A stretch of DNA of 39,832 nt from an uncultured Prevotella sp. (GTDB taxonomy: Bacteria > Bacteroidota > Bacteroidia > Bacteroidales > Bacteroidaceae): the NCBI RefSeq assembly GCF_900549175.1, contig NZ_URNN01000006.1, forward strand, positions 1-39,832, read 5' to 3'. The position numbers and the translations under genes were made by a program. The first letter of the stretch is position 1. Every line of letters starts with the position of its first letter. Under the pieces are notes generated by a model. The model ran no database searches. It was given only the letters and a program-made list of their open reading frames with translations, and was not told the DNA's origin. Below are positions 26,192 to 34,031 of the stretch, in pieces.

Positions 26192-26506
26192 ATGAGCATG
26201 ATGTATTATCACATCGGACAGCATATATTAAAACGTCAAGAGGAAGAGGGTTGGGGCGCAAAAGTTATAGACTGATTATCGGCGGTTCTTAAAGAAGAGT
26301 TTCCCGAAATGCGTGGCTTTTCGCCTCGCAATCTTAACTATATGCTCCGTTTTGCCAGATTTTGGTCGAATGAAGATATTTTGCAACGGTGCGTTGCAAA
26401 ATTGCCTTGGCGGCATGATATTTGCCTTATGGAAAAGTGCAAAGAGCTAAATAGACGACTTATATATGCCATGGGGACTATAAAATATGGCTGGAGCAAA
26501 CGGTAA
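26192..26506 (+). pseudogene. Broken YhcG/DUF1016-family nuclease gene fragment
   Basis: Reading from ATG 26192 gives YYHIGQHILKRQEEEGWGAK then VID, a TGA at 26273-26275, then LSAVLKEEFPEMRGFSPRNL and onward to KLPWRHDICLMEK and GTIKYGWSKR. This is the N-terminal domain of the DUF1016/YhcG family, in which the pattern GWGAKVIDRLS is usual; a single CGA-to-TGA change would explain the stop. The sequence ends at GWSKR, before the C-terminal PD-(D/E)XK nuclease domain, and the far N-terminus is also missing. So it carries a nonsense mutation and is truncated at both ends. It is a remnant of an accessory gene at the edge of the AT-rich island. Confidence 0.82.
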
Positions 26507-26554
26507 TGCTGAAGGAAACAAGCAATAGAAAAATCGTATTTTAACATTTCTTTG

Positions 26555-26588
26555 TGCAGTCTTTTGCCCTCATAAGTATCTATATTAA
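26555..26588 (+). promoter_or_regulatory. Two-part motif upstream of the sigma-barrel gene
   Basis: TGCAGTCTTTT, a 10-base spacer, then GTATCTATATTAA, 39 bp before the start of the sigma-barrel gene. Nearly the same arrangement occurs at 28295-28329 upstream of the radical SAM gene. It has the form of a -35/-10 pair and is a candidate target of the ECF-type sigma domain encoded next to it. That assignment is inference. Confidence 0.45.
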
Positions 26589-26627
26589 AAATAAAGGGAC
26601 GACAGGTTATGTCGCTCTCCGGAATAT

Positions 26628-28283
26628 ATGGACATAAAAACGCTTGTAGAAAGGGCGAAAACAAAAGACTCACACGCTCTTGAAACATTATACAATATGT
26701 ACTACCCTAAAATGTTAGGGCTGTGCATTAAAATCACAAAAGAGGACGAGGACACAGCAAAAGACCTCGTCCATGATGCTTTTATTCTTGCTTTTTCTTA
26801 TTTGCATAATCTCAACACACCCTTACGATTTGGTGAATGGCTGAGCACCATCACCAGAAATGTGGCTTTGAAATATATTGAGAGAAAAGGTAAGATTAGT
26901 TTTGTCTCAATAACCGATGAAGAGGAAACGATTGTAGCTTCTAATGTTTCGTCCGATTTAACAGTGAATCTTCAGGATATCCTCAATCTTATTGACGAGT
27001 TGCCAGATGGATACGGCAAAGTCTTACGATTATATGCCATAGACGGTTTTTCACACAAGGAAATTGCTGAAATTCTTGGAATAGAGCCTCATAGTTCCTC
27101 ATCCCAATTATCAAGAGCCAAAGCGATGCTTCGAAAGATTATGGATCGCAGACTTTTGGCTGTTGTCTTGTTGTTGATTATAGCTATACCGCTGTACTTC
27201 TTTGTCTCGTGGAATAACTCGTCCCGACTGCAGAAACCAGAGTTGGCTAAAACTGGTAAATCAAAAAGGCCTGTAGATGCTAATGACATTTCAAAGCCTG
27301 TAGAGGAAAGAAAAGATGTCAAGAAATCGGGCAATGAGAATATGGCGGCTTCCAATGTCACCACCATTGAGACAATGGATACAACTTTTGTACCTGACTC
27401 CGTGGCTGTCGAAATGATTGTGCCCAATACACAGGTGGCAGAACATGAGCAGGACAGCACAGAAACTACGGACAGCATAATGCCGCGAGTTAAATTCCCA
27501 GACTATGAGCTTGTAGAAAATGGTAAAAAGAAGAAAAACAACAAGTGGCAAATGCTTGCCGCCGGTTCTGTTGGTCCGGCATTAGTTCAGAATATATACC
27601 GACTTATTGCCACCGGCAAACCGGACACCGACTCCGAGGCACCGGCTTTCCCTGAAAATATAAATACATGGGAAGATTATAGCCGTTACCTGCACATGAA
27701 AGAGCACGAGAATATGCCAGCGGATACGCTTGCCATGATTGAGATAGCCGACCACAACCAAGGGGATATTATAGAGCGGGAAAAGCACGACCGTCCTGTC
27801 ACATTTGGCATATCTTTGAGTAAGTCACTTTCTAAGAAATGGAATCTTGAGACAGGTCTGCAATATTCTATCTTGAAGTCGAGAAGCATGATGGGCAGTG
27901 GGGAATACTACATAGGTAAGAAACAGAACATACACTATCTCGGTATTCCACTTCGCGTGTCTTACCATCTTGCCGATTACAAGCATCTGTCAGCATACAG
28001 TTCTGCCGGTCTGCAACTTAACATTCCTGTATATGGAAAAATAAACAATAAATATATTGTGGACAATGCACCTGCCTACACGGGCAGTTGGCATATATCA
28101 CCACCATTACAGTGGTCAACCAATTTTAGTTTGGGATTACAGTACAAGTTCCTCCCTAAATGGACGCTGTACGTGGAGCCGACATTATATTGGTATATCC
28201 CTAACGGTAGCAGTACGCATACCATCTGGACGGAACATCCGGTAATGTTCTCCGTCCCATTTGGAATAAGATTTACGTGGTAA
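26628..28283 (+). CDS. ECF-type sigma factor fused to a transmembrane helix and outer-membrane beta-barrel
   Basis: 551 residues. Residues 16-85 form sigma-70 region 2 (ALETLYNMYYPKMLGLCIKI, DLVHDAFILAFSYLH, GEWLSTITRNVALKYI). Residues 120-171 are region 4 with the helix-turn-helix GFSHKEIAEILGIEPHSSSS. A single membrane helix (176-194, LLAVVLLLIIAIPLYFFVS) follows the basic DRR, predicting a cytoplasmic N-terminus. Residues 195-388 are a polar linker. Residues 389-551 look like an outer-membrane barrel (FGISLSKSLSKKWNLETGLQ, YLGIPLRVSYHLADYKHL, FSVPFGIRFTW with terminal aromatic). No frameshift or stop separates the parts. In relatives, sigma factor and barrel/anti-sigma protein are normally separate genes. 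It heads the island operon, and its codon use and AT content match the three genes downstream. Confidence 0.9.
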   Translation: MDIKTLVERAKTKDSHALETLYNMYYPKMLGLCIKITKEDEDTAKDLVHDAFILAFSYLHNLNTPLRFGEWLSTITRNVALKYIERKGKISFVSITDEEETIVASNVSSDLTVNLQDILNLIDELPDGYGKVLRLYAIDGFSHKEIAEILGIEPHSSSSQLSRAKAMLRKIMDRRLLAVVLLLIIAIPLYFFVSWNNSSRLQKPELAKTGKSKRPVDANDISKPVEERKDVKKSGNENMAASNVTTIETMDTTFVPDSVAVEMIVPNTQVAEHEQDSTETTDSIMPRVKFPDYELVENGKKKKNNKWQMLAAGSVGPALVQNIYRLIATGKPDTDSEAPAFPENINTWEDYSRYLHMKEHENMPADTLAMIEIADHNQGDIIEREKHDRPVTFGISLSKSLSKKWNLETGLQYSILKSRSMMGSGEYYIGKKQNIHYLGIPLRVSYHLADYKHLSAYSSAGLQLNIPVYGKINNKYIVDNAPAYTGSWHISPPLQWSTNFSLGLQYKFLPKWTLYVEPTLYWYIPNGSSTHTIWTEHPVMFSVPFGIRFTW

Positions 28284-28294
28284 AAAACTATTCA

Positions 28295-28329
28295 TGCAGT
28301 CTTTCGGATAGATATTGCATCTATATTAA
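28295..28329 (+). promoter_or_regulatory. Two-part motif upstream of the radical SAM gene
   Basis: TGCAGTCTTTC, an 11-base spacer, then GCATCTATATTAA, ending 23 bp before the ATG at 28353. It matches the motif at 26555-26588, including a GGG a few bases downstream. This suggests a second start site for the last three genes under the same control. Confidence 0.45.
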
Positions 28330-28352
28330 TGTAGGGCAATAATCCGAATAGA

Positions 28353-29414
28353 ATGTATAAAGTAAAAGATTATCTATATAATGGGATGCTGTTTATGAAC
28401 AATATGCTGCGCCCACATAATAAAAAGCTAAGTCAATTGATGATTTATGCAACGACACAGTGCCAGTCACGCTGCAAGCATTGTTCTATCTGGAAAAAGC
28501 CGGAGGAACACCTTTTCTTCGAAGACGTAAAGGCGATAGTACGCAGCAGATGTGTGACAAAGAATACTGTTATTGGTCTGGAAGGTGGAGAATTTCTGCT
28601 TCACCCAGAAGCTGATACTATTATGGAATGGTTAAAAGAGAACCATCCCTGCTATACGCTGTTGTCAAACTGTCTTGCACCAAAGAAGGTCATCCATGCT
28701 GTAAGAGCTTACCAACCAAGACATCTGTATGTGTCTCTCGACGGGAACAAGGACACCTATCAATACATGCGAGGCTGCAATGGCTATGACAAAGTGATAG
28801 AAGTTGTGGAGACTTTGAAAGACGAGATTCCCATATCGCTGATGTTTTGCCTGTCTCCTTGGAACACGTTTAAGGACATGGAGCTTGTAATAAATGTAGC
28901 AAAAATGTACGGCATAGACGTCAGAATAGGCATCTACGGCACGATGGACTTCTTTGACACCACTGCAGATCTGCTGGCTGTGGATATGGAGAACTATCTG
29001 GATCAAATACCTGCAAACATCCATGATACGGATGAAAACTACGATTTTGTAGCCCTCTATAACGAATGGCGTAACGGGCATTTGCATTTGCGTTGTCATA
29101 GTATATTCAGTGAGCTTGTAATCCACTCCAATGGCAATGTTCCGCTGTGCCAGAACCTGAATGTCATGTTAGGCAACATTCATGAGCAATCGTTGGACGA
29201 GATATTCAATGCCCGGCAATCAGCAAAAATACAATGCCTATATTCTCGCCAATGCAATAAATGCTGGATAAACTTCCATAGAAAATACGATATAATCCTA
29301 ATTCGCAACATTGAAAGACTATTACCCAAAAGAGCGATAGAGTGGCTTTATGGAAAATACCAATGGTCAGATAGCAGACACGAAACTTACAAGCATTATT
29401 TCAACAGGCTATGA
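28353..29414 (+). CDS. Radical SAM/SPASM-domain protein
   Basis: 353 residues. The 4Fe-4S/SAM motif CxxxCxxC is C37-C41-C44 (CQSRCKHC). A GGE motif at 78-80 and the strand LYVSLDGNKDTYQYMRG (residues 125-141) fit the radical SAM barrel. The C-terminal part has SPASM-type cysteines C248, C266, C295, C301 and C304 (CHSIFSELVIHSNGNVPLC, then CLYSRQCNKC), expected to hold auxiliary cluster(s). Such enzymes modify peptides, proteins or sugars; the substrate is not evident. The stop overlaps the next start by four bases. I see no precursor peptide gene beside it. Confidence 0.9.
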   Translation: MYKVKDYLYNGMLFMNNMLRPHNKKLSQLMIYATTQCQSRCKHCSIWKKPEEHLFFEDVKAIVRSRCVTKNTVIGLEGGEFLLHPEADTIMEWLKENHPCYTLLSNCLAPKKVIHAVRAYQPRHLYVSLDGNKDTYQYMRGCNGYDKVIEVVETLKDEIPISLMFCLSPWNTFKDMELVINVAKMYGIDVRIGIYGTMDFFDTTADLLAVDMENYLDQIPANIHDTDENYDFVALYNEWRNGHLHLRCHSIFSELVIHSNGNVPLCQNLNVMLGNIHEQSLDEIFNARQSAKIQCLYSRQCNKCWINFHRKYDIILIRNIERLLPKRAIEWLYGKYQWSDSRHETYKHYFNRL

Positions 29415-30448
29415 AACGATTGATAGAACAATATAAGCGACAGCGCAGTCGTTATAATCTAAGGCATGCATACAGCGGAGCGTATGCCTTTATCGGTATC
29501 GGCAATCACAGTACAAACAATCTATATCCTGTGCTTGACTATATCCATGTACCATTGAAATATATCAGCTGCAAATCGAAGGACAAGTTGTCGCTGATAG
29601 AACATAAATGGAGAGGAATTAAGGCTACAATATCACTTGATGAGATTCTTGCAGACGAGGAAGTGAAAGGTGTTTTTGTATCTGTCAATCCATCGTCTCA
29701 TTTTACAATCGCTAAGAAAGTTTTGGAAAGTGGGAAGGCTATCTTCATAGAAAAGCCACCCTGCTCATCCTTGTCCGAGTTGAAACAACTAATGGATTTG
29801 GAACATAGCTTCGCTGTGGTAGGTATGCAGAAACGCTATGCTCCAGCAACAAAGATATTGATAAAACAATTGAAGAAAGAGACATTGCTTACCTACAACA
29901 TGAGGTATCTGACAGGCGGCTATCCGGAAGGAAATCCCTTGTTAGACTTGTTCATTCATCCGCTTGATTATGTGTGCTATCTCTTCGGCAAGGCGGAGAT
30001 TTGCTGTTGTGAATATATCCAGAGTAAAAACGGAGTAACCCTATTGCTGACATTAAGACATGAAGCCATAACGGGTATATTGGAATTATCTACGGCCCAT
30101 TCTTGGCAGAATGCCATTGAGACACTGACGGTCAATACAGAAAGAGGAATATACGAGTTGAGTCAGATGGAAACATTGATGTTTACACCCAAGCTGGGGC
30201 AAGTCTTTGGCATCCCGTTAGAAAAAGTGATGCGAAGAAGCACTATAACAGAAACCCTTTTCTCACGAAACAACTTCGTGCCAACAACCGTCAACAATCA
30301 AATATACACTCAAGGATATTTTGATGAGATAAAGGCTTTTGTGGAAACCGTGCAAAAAGGAAGCCAGTTTGCTCTATATAGCGGTTTTCATTCAATGTAT
30401 AATACCTATACTTTAATTGACGCAATCAATAAATGGGCTAAAAAATGA
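29411..30448 (+). CDS. Gfo/Idh/MocA-family oxidoreductase
   Basis: 345 residues. After a basic extension of about 22 residues, the Rossmann fold begins with AYAFIGIGNHS (G29, G31). The family motif EKP is at 114-116 in IFIEKPPCSS, and the catalytic-type histidine is H183 with D186 in DLFIHPLDYVCYLFG. Members use NAD(P) to oxidise or reduce sugars, sugar nucleotides or similar compounds. Both ends of the gene overlap neighbours by ATGA, so it is translationally tied to the radical SAM gene and the secreted protein. The substrate is unknown; a nucleotide sugar or a modified residue are both possible. Confidence 0.88.
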   Translation: MKRLIEQYKRQRSRYNLRHAYSGAYAFIGIGNHSTNNLYPVLDYIHVPLKYISCKSKDKLSLIEHKWRGIKATISLDEILADEEVKGVFVSVNPSSHFTIAKKVLESGKAIFIEKPPCSSLSELKQLMDLEHSFAVVGMQKRYAPATKILIKQLKKETLLTYNMRYLTGGYPEGNPLLDLFIHPLDYVCYLFGKAEICCCEYIQSKNGVTLLLTLRHEAITGILELSTAHSWQNAIETLTVNTERGIYELSQMETLMFTPKLGQVFGIPLEKVMRRSTITETLFSRNNFVPTTVNNQIYTQGYFDEIKAFVETVQKGSQFALYSGFHSMYNTYTLIDAINKWAKK

Positions 30449-31707
30449 AGAAGATAATGTTATTAGCGATAATGCTGTTTTTCTCAACAGCAAATATTTT
30501 CAGTCAGGAAGCATACAAGTCTTTACTGACAGAAGGAAAGACATGGGAAATTGTAACAACTAATACAAGTCCGACAGACCATGAGGATAGGGTTTCCTAT
30601 ATCAAATTGCATGGCGATACCATTGTCGGCGGTCATGTCTGTAAGATTCTTGTTCATACCAATAGCGAATACACATGGAAGTCTGTACTTTTGGAAAATG
30701 ATAAGACCATATATTATTATGATGAAAGCACGAAGGAATTTCTTCCACTGATGGACTTTAATCTGCACGAGGGAGACAAAGTGGGCGACTGGGGATGCGT
30801 CCTTTCTGAAGACAATGTGGAAGTGAACGGCACTGCCTACAGAAGGCTTACTATAGGCTATGATGGTAAAGCACCTTTAGCTTATTGGGTTGAAGGCATT
30901 GGAGCCAGTAAGGACTATTGGATTACACTTTTCGATAAGCATATTGGAGAGTACAGTTATATGCAGGAATGCTGTGAGAATGGAGGAAATGTGTTCACAC
31001 AAGATGATTTCAGCAAAGCTGGATGTCAGGCTTATCAGCCTGTCTTGACAGAAGGGAGAATGTGGAAACTATCTTATTCATATCGGGATTCAAGAGAAGA
31101 TATACCGGATGCTTATATGACCATAACTGTGGATGGCGACTCCATTGTGGATGGAAAGACATGTAAGAAGTTGCTTGTCGACTATCGAAACTTGACAGAG
31201 GTTGTTTATCCCCAATACATCGTAGCATACGAAAGCAATGGCAGAGTATACAGGATAGATGAGGACGGAGAAAGACATCTTGTCATGGACATGAGTCTTC
31301 ACAAAGGAGATGTTTTTGACGATATAAATGTTGTGTTGAAAGAAGATTGTATCGTGATTAACGGGATAAGATGCAAATGGTTAATGATAGATTCCGGGAT
31401 AGACCATGCTAATGGCGAATATATTTATTATATGGTGGAGGGCATTGGTCTGAGCAAGGATGAGTTTGTGAACATTGGGTTGATAGACGAGAATATTTAT
31501 TTTCACCGTTTGATAGCCTGCTATGACAACGGAAAATGTATATTCTCGGCAGCAGACTTTCCCAAGGAGGGAACAAGCGGACTAACTATACCACAAGTAA
31601 TTAGACTGAACGACAATACTTTGTATGACATACAAGGTAGGAAACGGAGCAATATAAAGAAAGGAGAATTTTTTATACATAATGGCAAAAAGTACATAAA
31701 ACGTTAA
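30445..31707 (+). CDS. Secreted protein with two copies of one domain and T9SS-like C-terminus
   Basis: 420 residues. Signal peptide (IMLLAIMLFFSTANIFS). Residues 27-193 and 200-375 are two copies of the same domain: each starts LLTEG(K/R)xW, then has GD(T/S)IVxGxxCK, a DxxLHxGD(K/V) turn, WVEGIG or MVEGIG, and ends DDFSKAG or ADFPKEG. I do not recognise a catalytic motif. The last 30 residues, LYDIQGRKR then GEFFIHNGKKYIKR, match short T9SS sorting ends of Bacteroidales. This would be the secreted or surface product of the island. The gene overlaps the oxidoreductase stop by four bases. Confidence 0.85.
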   Translation: MKKIMLLAIMLFFSTANIFSQEAYKSLLTEGKTWEIVTTNTSPTDHEDRVSYIKLHGDTIVGGHVCKILVHTNSEYTWKSVLLENDKTIYYYDESTKEFLPLMDFNLHEGDKVGDWGCVLSEDNVEVNGTAYRRLTIGYDGKAPLAYWVEGIGASKDYWITLFDKHIGEYSYMQECCENGGNVFTQDDFSKAGCQAYQPVLTEGRMWKLSYSYRDSREDIPDAYMTITVDGDSIVDGKTCKKLLVDYRNLTEVVYPQYIVAYESNGRVYRIDEDGERHLVMDMSLHKGDVFDDINVVLKEDCIVINGIRCKWLMIDSGIDHANGEYIYYMVEGIGLSKDEFVNIGLIDENIYFHRLIACYDNGKCIFSAADFPKEGTSGLTIPQVIRLNDNTLYDIQGRKRSNIKKGEFFIHNGKKYIKR

Positions 31708-31766
31708 TGTAAAATGAGCTCTCTATATATGTTCTATACTTAAAAGGTTTTGCCCTATATTCAAAT

Positions 31767-31818
31767 AAAAAAAATACTGTCACGGAGTTGTTGCCGGTAG
31801 CAAACCTCCGTGACAGTA
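31767..31818 (-). terminator. Intrinsic terminator of cysS
   Basis: TACTGTCACGGAG (31775-31787) is perfectly complementary to CTCCGTGACAGTA (31806-31818). On the minus strand the hairpin is followed by eight T residues (31767-31774), so it serves cysS. The rightward operon has no T-run after this hairpin. Confidence 0.85.
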
Positions 31819-31847
31819 AACAGTGGTATGTATATATATGTCTTCGT

Positions 31848-33338
31848 TTACTTGTTCAATCTCCAGGCCACGCCGTCCTTGGTGTCCTTCACCTCAAAGC
31901 CGGCGTCTTTCAGTTCGTCGCGAATCCGGTCGCATGTGGCCCAGTCTTTGGCGGCACGGGCCTTGGCGCGCAGGTCGAGCACCATGTCTACCACCTTGCC
32001 GTAAGCCTCTTCGCGTGCGCCGGACGAACCGGCCTTCTCCTCACGCAGTCCGAGCAGGTCGACGGCAAAGAGACGCATGGTGTCGGCAAGCTCCTTCAGA
32101 CAGTCGGCGCAGATGGTGGCCTCGTGGTTTACCAGCTTGTTTACAACGCCGCATGCCTCGAACAGATGGCTGATGACCAGCGGCGTGGCGAAGTCGTCGT
32201 CCATGGCTTCGTAGCATTTTGCGCGCAACTCCTTCACAATCTTCTCCGTCTGCGGATCGCACTTGTCCGATACCGGCACGCGGTCGAGGTCGCTGATGCC
32301 GTTCATAAGCCGTTCAAAGCCTTTCTCACTGGCCTTGAGAGCCTCGTTGGAGAAGTCGACTGTGCCGCGGTAGTGGGCCGAAAGGATGAAGAAACGTATT
32401 GTCATCGGACTGTAAGCCTGCTCCAGCGACGGATGGCTGCCCGTGAAGAACTGCTCCAGTGTGATGAAGTTGCCGAGGCTCTTGCCCATCTTCTGCCCGT
32501 TGATGGTAATCATGTTGTTGTGCATCCAGTAGTGTACCATCTGGTCGCCCTGACTGGCCACAGCCTGTGCTATCTCACATTCGTGATGCGGGAAAACGAG
32601 GTCGAGACCGCCGCCGTGTATGTCGAAGTGATCGCCAAGATACTTGCGTCCCATGGCCGTGCACTCGCAGTGCCATCCGGGGAATCCGTCGCTCCACGGA
32701 CTGGGCCAGCGCATGATGTGCTCGGGCAGAGCCTTCTTCCAGATGGCGAAGTCCACCTGGTTGTGTTTCTCGCCCACTCCGTCGAGCTCGCGGCTGGCGT
32801 TGATAACGTCGTCGAGGTTGCGGCCCGAGAGTATGCCGTACTTATGGTCCTTGTTGTATTTCACCACGTCGAAGTACACGGAGCCGTTGCTCTCGTAGGC
32901 ATAGCCGTTGTCGAGAATCTGCTGCACGAGCTGCTGCTGCTCTATGATGTGTCCGGTGGCGTGCGGCTCAATGCTCGGAGGCAGCACGCCGAGGGCTTCC
33001 ATGGCGGCATGGTAGCGGTTGGTGTAGTGCTGGGCTATCTCCATGGGTTCGAGCTGCTCGAGGCGGGCCTTCTTTGCTATCTTGTCGTCACCCTCGTCGG
33101 CGTCGTGCTCCAAGTGGCCCACGTCGGTGATGTTGCGCACGTAGCGCACCTTGTAGCCAAGATGACGCAGATAACGGAAAACGATGTCGAAAGTGATGGC
33201 GGGGCGGGCGTGGCCCAGATGTGGGTCGCCGTAGACTGTCGGTCCGCACACATACATGCCCACATTGGGTGCATGCAACGGCACAAAAGCCTCCTTGCGG
33301 CGGCTTAGCGTGTTGTATATGAGAAGTGTATGTTCCAT
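31848..33338 (-). CDS. cysS: Cysteinyl-tRNA synthetase
   Basis: 496 residues. Class I synthetase with HLGH at 40-43, KMGKS at 283-287, and zinc-site residues C31 (MYVCGPTVYG), C224 (GWHCECTAMG) and the HHECE segment at 250-254. The C-terminal helical domain is complete. A long open frame on the opposite strand is only its mirror. The gene is convergent with the island operon and begins 295 bp from acpP, with divergent promoters between. Confidence 0.97.
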   Translation of the reverse strand: MEHTLLIYNTLSRRKEAFVPLHAPNVGMYVCGPTVYGDPHLGHARPAITFDIVFRYLRHLGYKVRYVRNITDVGHLEHDADEGDDKIAKKARLEQLEPMEIAQHYTNRYHAAMEALGVLPPSIEPHATGHIIEQQQLVQQILDNGYAYESNGSVYFDVVKYNKDHKYGILSGRNLDDVINASRELDGVGEKHNQVDFAIWKKALPEHIMRWPSPWSDGFPGWHCECTAMGRKYLGDHFDIHGGGLDLVFPHHECEIAQAVASQGDQMVHYWMHNNMITINGQKMGKSLGNFITLEQFFTGSHPSLEQAYSPMTIRFFILSAHYRGTVDFSNEALKASEKGFERLMNGISDLDRVPVSDKCDPQTEKIVKELRAKCYEAMDDDFATPLVISHLFEACGVVNKLVNHEATICADCLKELADTMRLFAVDLLGLREEKAGSSGAREEAYGKVVDMVLDLRAKARAAKDWATCDRIRDELKDAGFEVKDTKDGVAWRLNK

Positions 33339-33372
33339 AATCGTTCCTATTATTTATATGAAAAAACATCTG

Positions 33373-33380
33373 CAAAGATA
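33373..33380 (-). promoter_or_regulatory. Candidate -7 element of the cysS promoter
   Basis: CAAAGATA reads TATCTTTG on the minus strand, 35 bp upstream of the cysS start. A TTTC-like box at 33401-33404 is 20 bp away; it is weak. Confidence 0.45.
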
Positions 33381-33548
33381 ATGTAAAAATCTGATTGGGT
33401 GAAACAAATGGGAAGATAATGCTGCTCCATTGATGTAAAAAGAGCATCGTAAAGTGCAAAATAGAGTGGCATAAGGTCTGAAAACAGCCGAAATATTGCA
33501 CAAATGTATATCAAATGTGCAAAGGTGAGTACTTTTTTAGTGAAATAA

Positions 33549-33580
33549 TTTGCCCAACTGAATAAAAATTAGTTACTTTG
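33549..33580 (+). promoter_or_regulatory. Promoter of acpP
   Basis: TTTG (33549-33552), a 20-bp spacer, then TTACTTTG (33573-33580), one change from TAnnTTTG. The gene starts 53 bp downstream. Confidence 0.6.
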
Positions 33581-33633
33581 CACCCGAATTTTTTGGATTT
33601 GAAATCATTATTAACATTTTAAAAATTACAATT

Positions 33634-33870
33634 ATGTCAGAATTTGAATCAAAAGTAAAGGCAATCATCGTTGATAAACTTGGTGTAGACGAGGCAGATG
33701 TTAAGCCCGAAGCAAGCTTCACAAACGACCTGGGTGCTGACTCTTTGGACACAGTAGAGCTCATCATGGAGTTTGAGAAAGAATTCGGCGTATCTATCCC
33801 CGATGACAAGGCTGAGAAGATCGGCACTGTTGGCGACGCCATCACTTACATCGAGGAGAACGCAAAATAA
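33634..33870 (+). CDS. acpP: Acyl carrier protein
   Basis: 78 residues, acidic. The phosphopantetheine attachment site is S37 in GADSLDTVELIMEFE. It carries growing acyl chains in type II fatty acid synthesis. Followed by an attenuator-like hairpin and then fabF, the usual acpP-fabF-rnc order. Confidence 0.97.
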   Translation: MSEFESKVKAIIVDKLGVDEADVKPEASFTNDLGADSLDTVELIMEFEKEFGVSIPDDKAEKIGTVGDAITYIEENAK

Positions 33871-33926
33871 ATTCAAATTAACAAATTGGGAAATTGGACA
33901 AATTGACAATTTGCAGTTGAATAAAT

Positions 33927-33981
33927 GGAGAATTATGATTTCCACGTCTTTCGATGGAGGTAATCACAATTCTCCTTTTTT
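33927..33981 (+). terminator. Intrinsic terminator/attenuator between acpP and fabF
   Basis: GGAGAATTATGATT (33927-33940) pairs with AATCACAATTCTCC (33962-33975) with one G-U pair, followed by TTTTTT. An inner TCCA/TGGA pairing is possible. Partial read-through would give more acpP than fabF message. Confidence 0.7.
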
Positions 33982-34031
33982 GATTTTCAAACGCAGTCAG
34001 GCTTTTTCCCGGTTTTTCAACTTTTAGCATA

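Noticed and set aside
31741..31800. A third copy of the two-part motif after the island operon
   Set aside because: Only loose similarity (TTTTGCCC and TATATT words); not enough to distinguish from AT-rich chance.
31788..33308. A 506-residue open frame on the plus strand opposite cysS
   Set aside because: It mirrors the codon pattern of cysS, has no family motif, and crosses the cysS terminator hairpin.
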